A DNA stretch of 8,529 bases, taken from Lachnospiraceae bacterium. GTDB taxonomy: Bacteria > Bacillota > Clostridia > Lachnospirales > Lachnospiraceae. The translations under genes and the position numbers were made by a program. This document shows positions 5,183 to 8,529 of this stretch, one piece after another (position 1 is the stretch's first letter; each line of letters starts with the position of its first letter). The DNA lies in NCBI GenBank assembly GCA_014804185.1, contig JAAVAG010000015.1:1-8529 (forward strand), given 5' to 3'. The notes beneath the pieces were generated by a model. That model did no database searches and was not told the DNA's origin. It saw only the letters and a program-made list of their open reading frames with translations.

Positions 5183-6076
5183 TTATGATTTATGGTGAAA
5201 CATTTCTTCCTGAAACCGTGTAAGGAACAGTTTTGTGGCTTTGGAGAAGGTCTGGTATTTTTTGGTAAAAAGGTATATGCTGGGGTGAAACGTGGATGCA
5301 AGGGGACGGAATGTTAAAGGGCTGTCTCCTGTTGTGTTAATCAGTCCGCCGATACACAGGGCATATCCCATTCCGGCTTCTACCATGAGTCCGGCATTGT
5401 AAATCAGGTTATAGCTGGCAATGATTGGGGAAGAAAGCTTATTTTCTTCAAAAAAGACATTGGCCCGGTTACTGTTAAAGGTTTGATTGGGGACAATCAG
5501 CGGCAGGCCTGAAAGATCCCCGGCAGAAATGGATTCCCGGGCAGCAAGCGGCGAATCTTTGCGCATGAGTACGCCCCAGGTTTCACAGAGAGGCAGTTTT
5601 TGATAATCGTATCTGGAACTGATCTCCGGTTCCAGCAGGATGCCGATATCCAACAGCCCTTTGTCCAGTCTTTCTATGACGAGATCCGCATTGCCGCTGA
5701 AAAAGTGAAAGTGAATCCCCGGATTTTCTTTTCGGACAGCGCAGATGATTTTCATGATTGTATAAGTGCTCCTAAACTCGCCGCATCCGATATAGACATC
5801 TCCGGTTATAGTGTGCTCGCCTTCATGAAAAGAATTTTCCGTTTTTTCGATCAGAGAAATAATTTCCTTTGCCTTTCCGCGCAGATAGGCGCCGTCTTCT
5901 GTCAGAGTTATCTTCTTTTTACCGCGAATCAGCAGCTGCTTTCCAAGAATTGCTTCCAGATCCATCATCTGCTTGGAAAGGGTTGGCTGGGTAATATGCA
6001 GATAATCTGCGGCTTTTGTAATACTTTGCTCTTCGGCAACAGCCAGAAAATATTGAAGTAATCTCGTTTCAATCAT
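5183..6076 (-). CDS. LysR-family transcriptional regulator
   Basis: The 297-residue protein has the standard LysR length and architecture. The N-terminal winged HTH spans 1-60, with MIETRLLQYFLAVAEEQSIT and the recognition helix TQPTLSKQMMDLEAILG (29-45), followed by a linker helix (65-88). The effector domain of the periplasmic-binding-protein type covers about 92-292, with GDVYIGCGEF, the KGLLDIGIL motif and AGMGYALCIGG as typical strand/loop signatures. It would act as a tetramer that switches a divergent promoter when it binds a small coinducer. It is divergent from the ABC exporter across 140 bases, the usual arrangement for a LysR target, and convergent with the amidase lipoprotein gene (7-base gap, no terminator seen between them). 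The start ATG (6074-6076) has a modest GGGAG. The ligand cannot be predicted. Confidence 0.93.
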   Translation of the reverse strand: MIETRLLQYFLAVAEEQSITKAADYLHITQPTLSKQMMDLEAILGKQLLIRGKKKITLTEDGAYLRGKAKEIISLIEKTENSFHEGEHTITGDVYIGCGEFRSTYTIMKIICAVRKENPGIHFHFFSGNADLVIERLDKGLLDIGILLEPEISSRYDYQKLPLCETWGVLMRKDSPLAARESISAGDLSGLPLIVPNQTFNSNRANVFFEENKLSSPIIASYNLIYNAGLMVEAGMGYALCIGGLINTTGDSPLTFRPLASTFHPSIYLFTKKYQTFSKATKLFLTRFQEEMFHHKS

Positions 6077-6102
6077 TTGATATGCTCCCGGGGTTCGTAT
6101 TT

Positions 6103-6130
6103 ATAGTATGACGCCACAAACATTCCTGAA
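6103..6130 (-). promoter_or_regulatory. Possible promoter of the LysR gene
   Basis: Reading the minus strand, TTCAGG (6130-6125) and TACTAT (6108-6103) are 16 bases apart, about 27 bases before the ATG. Both boxes are weak matches, as often found for autoregulated LysR genes. The AT-rich segment between here and the exporter (6130-6160) is where a LysR site would be expected; a TTATA-N13-TATAA dyad (6133-6155) is there but may be chance. Confidence 0.3.
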
Positions 6131-6159
6131 ATTTATACAATTACATAATATATAACTAT

Positions 6160-6187
6160 TTGCTATTTTACAAGGGAAATGTAATAT
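6160..6187 (+). promoter_or_regulatory. Possible promoter of the ABC exporter operon
   Basis: TTGCTA (6160-6165) and TAATAT (6182-6187) are separated by 16 bases, the same -35 hexamer and spacing as proposed for the amidase gene at 3593-3620. Transcription would begin near 6194, a short leader before the Shine-Dalgarno GGAG at 6206-6209. An alternative upstream pair (TTCCTG 6123, TAATAT 6146, spacer 17) has a poorer -35. Confidence 0.4.
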
Positions 6188-6216
6188 TTGGCTATGGAGG
6201 AAGTTGGAGAAAGCTT

Positions 6217-6969
6217 ATGGGAAACAAAAATGTAATTTTATCAGGAAAAGAAATCACAAAAAGTTATGGGAACAATGTTGTCCTGCAGGGAATCAGCATG
6301 GAATTGTATGCAGGAGATTTTACAGTGATTATGGGGTCTTCCGGTTCCGGAAAATCCACCCTGCTGTATGTGCTTAGCGGTATGGATCGTTTGACGGAAG
6401 GAAGAATTTTTTACCGGGAAAGAGAAATCACAAAAGCTTCTGAAAAAGAACTGGAAACCTTAAGGGCAGGTGAATTTGGCTTTGTCTTTCAGCGGGCGCA
6501 TTTGGTCAGCAACCTGACGCTGGAAGAAAATATCCGTATAGCGGGGCTTGTCTGCCCTTTTATGTCGGAACAGGAGGTCAGGGAGAGGACTGCCGAACTG
6601 ATAGACAGGATGGGACTCTCCAAAGCTGCGAAAAGACTGCCCTCCCAGGTATCCGGCGGAGAGGCACAGCGGGCGGCAGTGGCAAGGGCTCTCATGGGCA
6701 GTCCGGCGGTGCTTTTTGCCGATGAACCCACAGGGGCACTGAACAGAGCAAATACCGTGGAGCTATTAAATCTTCTGACGGCGGCTTACGATGAAGGGCA
6801 GACGGTATTGCTGGTGACTCATGACAGAGAAGCGGCTCTCAGAGGCAGCAGAATCCTCTATCTGGAGGATGGCGCGATTACAGGGGAACTGCAGCTTGCA
6901 CCATACCAGGGCAGGGACGAAGCCAGAGAAAACCGGCTTACGCATTGGCTGGAAGGTTTCAGGTGGTAA
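6217..6969 (+). CDS. ABC transporter ATP-binding protein, MacB/BceA/LolD type
   Basis: The 250-residue ATPase carries every motif in order: Walker A GSSGSGKST (40-48), Q-loop Gln92 (FVFQRAHL), signature VSGGEAQR (145-152), Walker B AVLFADEPTG (164-173) and H-loop His202 (VTHDRE). The family-specific stretch LSGMDRLTEGRI and the Q-loop region place it with ATPases that drive FtsX-type permeases, which work as mechanotransmitters or exporters for antimicrobial peptides, lipoproteins or macrolides instead of pumping through a classical channel. ATG 6217 is chosen because GGAG at 6206-6209 is well spaced and the homology starts there; the frame is open back to TTG 6160, but that overlaps the proposed -35. 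The stop is two bases before the permease start, so the two genes form one operon. The preceding divergent LysR gene is the likely regulator. Confidence 0.93.
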   Translation: MGNKNVILSGKEITKSYGNNVVLQGISMELYAGDFTVIMGSSGSGKSTLLYVLSGMDRLTEGRIFYREREITKASEKELETLRAGEFGFVFQRAHLVSNLTLEENIRIAGLVCPFMSEQEVRERTAELIDRMGLSKAAKRLPSQVSGGEAQRAAVARALMGSPAVLFADEPTGALNRANTVELLNLLTAAYDEGQTVLLVTHDREAALRGSRILYLEDGAITGELQLAPYQGRDEARENRLTHWLEGFRW

Positions 6970-6971
6970 GT

Positions 6972-8529
6972 ATGGAGATGAGAAAAATGCTGCTTCTGGC
7001 AGCAGTAAAACGACAAAAGGGCAGTATCATTGGAATTTTCCTGTTGGTATGGATTTTCTCAGCCTGTATTTTTTCTTCCCTCACTTTGTTTATCAGCGGC
7101 AAGATTCACGTGAAAGGGGAAATGGAACGTCTTGGATTCGGGGAACTGACCATTTGGGTAAATGGAGATGAAGTTTCTCTGGCAGAGCAGATAAAAGCCC
7201 TGCCGGATGTGGAAGAGGCATATGCGCAGCCGCTTATTTTTTCAGGGTATGAAATAAACGGAGGATATTCCGATAACGAGGGACAATTGATTGTTTATGA
7301 CGGTATGGTGGATTACCGCTTCCTGAACGCTGACGGCACACAGGCAGCAGCGCCGGAGATAGCGGAAGGAACCGTGTATATTTCCCCGGCGATGCAGTCA
7401 GGTTTTGATGTAACAATCGGGGATACGATCCAATTTGAACTGTCAAGGAGAGAGGGCATTGTCAGCCTGACCGTGGCAGGATATTTTGCCGATGGATTTA
7501 TGGGAAGTTCCATGATTGATATGAAAAGCTTTCTTATAAATGCTTCCGACTACGAAAAGATGCAGGCCATTCTCCGCAATGCGAAAGAGACGGATGTGCT
7601 TGGCAGAAATGGGGCGATGGTGCATGTTTTTCAGAGAGAGGACAGTGCGCTCACGGCAGTGGAATTTAACGCAGGAATACATGAAAATACGGATATTTCG
7701 CTCTATACCGAATTTTCCTACAGGCGGGAATCCATTTTAAGCTATATGCTTCTTTTGCAGAATATCCTGTGCGGTTTTCTGATCGCTTTTTCAGCGGTGC
7801 TGGCAGCTATCTGCCTGATTGTAACCGGTCACAGTCTTTCAGCTTTGATTGGGCAGGATAAAAAGGATATGGCAGCATTGAAAACCATAGGGGTATCCGG
7901 GAAACGAATCCAAAGCACCTATCTGACAGCCTATGGCGGCGTTACGCTGGCAGGACTTATCACAGGGCTTTTTTGTTCAGGAATGATAGCCCGGATTCTG
8001 GCGCAGGGGCTGGTGTCTTCTACCGGAATGCTGGTTGCGGTCAGGCTGCCAATTGTACCCATTGTTCTTTTATTTGGGGTGTTTTTTCTGCTGTTTGCCA
8101 TGTTTTTAAAGCTGCGGACGAGGCGAATCCTGAAGATAGCGCCAGTACAGACCTTTCAGGAGAGTGTGGGAGGAGCGGTCGCTTCCAAACTGCGGAAAGC
8201 CTCTCTGGAGTGGGATATTGCCGTGCGGGAGATACAGAGCCGCCGCTGGAATTATGTTGCATTGTGCCTTGTTGCCTTTGTACTGACGATATTTTTGTCC
8301 GTGGTTGGTCGTATGGGAAGCTGGCTGGGGCCGGTCGGCGAGGGGCTCATGAATGCTTTCAGCGTAGCGGACCATGATCTGGGAGTGCAGCCCTTTAACA
8401 GGGAGGTTCCTATGGATGAGATTGAACGGGTGATAAACTGGTATTCCCCGATCCGGGAAACTTATGAGCTTGCCATGCAAAGCGTTACCGTAAACGGGCA
8501 GGAATATGAGGCAAATGTGCTGAATGATA
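6972..8529 (+). CDS. FtsX-like ABC transporter permease (3' end outside window)
   Basis: The frame from ATG 6972 (preceded by AGGTGG, 6961-6966) is open to the window edge, 519 codons. A cytosolic N-terminus MEMRKMLLLAAVKRQKG leads to TM1 (about 18-42), then a large extracytoplasmic domain (43-252) as in MacB/FtsX permeases. TM2 (255-285), TM3 (318-342) and TM4 (358-380) form the first FtsX domain, with the coupling motif DKKDMAALKTIGVSGKRI (296-313) in the loop after TM2, where the ATPase docks. A cytosolic linker and TM5 (427-447) open a second unit of the same plan, with another extracytoplasmic part starting at about 450. This points to a tandem eight-TM permease near 800 residues, not the four-TM MacB, and not the BceB plan, which has a single large loop. 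It forms the exporter with the upstream ATPase. Substrate unknown; antimicrobial peptide or lipid-like compounds are plausible. Confidence 0.9.
   Translation, partial: MEMRKMLLLAAVKRQKGSIIGIFLLVWIFSACIFSSLTLFISGKIHVKGEMERLGFGELTIWVNGDEVSLAEQIKALPDVEEAYAQPLIFSGYEINGGYSDNEGQLIVYDGMVDYRFLNADGTQAAAPEIAEGTVYISPAMQSGFDVTIGDTIQFELSRREGIVSLTVAGYFADGFMGSSMIDMKSFLINASDYEKMQAILRNAKETDVLGRNGAMVHVFQREDSALTAVEFNAGIHENTDISLYTEFSYRRESILSYMLLLQNILCGFLIAFSAVLAAICLIVTGHSLSALIGQDKKDMAALKTIGVSGKRIQSTYLTAYGGVTLAGLITGLFCSGMIARILAQGLVSSTGMLVAVRLPIVPIVLLFGVFFLLFAMFLKLRTRRILKIAPVQTFQESVGGAVASKLRKASLEWDIAVREIQSRRWNYVALCLVAFVLTIFLSVVGRMGSWLGPVGEGLMNAFSVADHDLGVQPFNREVPMDEIERVINWYSPIRETYELAMQSVTVNGQEYEANVLND

Noticed and set aside
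5160..5190. Bidirectional terminator between the convergent amidase and LysR genes.
   Set aside because: The gap is 7 bases and no stable stem with T-runs is visible in or around it.
5600..6061. 153-codon plus-strand frame antisense to the LysR gene.
   Set aside because: Shadow of the LysR coding strand, which has clear family motifs; no Shine-Dalgarno and no recognisable domain.
7973..8377. 134-codon plus-strand frame inside the permease.
   Set aside because: Out-of-frame shadow; the permease frame is continuous and shows TM helices and the FtsX coupling motif throughout.

Overview
The window looks like a piece of a low-to-mid GC Firmicutes chromosome, most likely a gut Clostridia of the Lachnospiraceae type. 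The basis is strong AGGAGG-like ribosome binding sites, TTGACA/TATAAT-style promoters, a Gram-positive lipoprotein signal, and gene families (XRE-TPR regulators, MarR-TauE pairs, linear amide hydrolase lipoproteins, LysR-controlled FtsX exporters) that are typical of that group. I see no rRNA, tRNA, CRISPR, transposase or phage gene.

Layout. Positions 1-150 are the tail of an unrecognised gene. It runs almost directly into the C-terminal, TPR-like part of an XRE-family regulator whose DNA-binding half is missing (to 1126). A very good extended -10 promoter sits just after this remnant and drives an NAD-dependent epimerase/dehydratase-like gene that starts at TTG 1199 (to 2065). A consensus promoter with a perfect dyad after the -10 then drives a two-gene operon: a cysteine-rich MarR regulator (2220-2666) and a TauE/SafE sulfur-type exporter (2666-3433), closed by a strong intrinsic terminator.

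After a 180-bp regulatory gap with a second hairpin and a spaced dyad lies a 499-residue lipoprotein (3676-5175). It fuses a choloylglycine-hydrolase/penicillin-acylase type Ntn amidase to a C-terminal cyclophilin-like domain. An internal Shine-Dalgarno and ATG sit exactly at the domain border. A convergent LysR regulator (5183-6076, minus) follows, and divergent from it is an ABC exporter: a MacB/BceA-like ATPase (6217-6969) and an FtsX-type permease (from 6972) that runs off the window.

How the genes may work together. MarR and TauE are very probably a self-regulated sulfur-compound efflux operon. LysR most likely controls the divergent ABC exporter. The promoter-proximal element of the exporter resembles that of the amidase lipoprotein on the other side of LysR, so amidase, LysR and exporter may form one small-molecule response module; this last point is inference. 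The most unusual items are the amidase-cyclophilin fusion with its internal start, the cysteine-rich MarR beside a sulfur exporter, and the decapitated XRE regulator.
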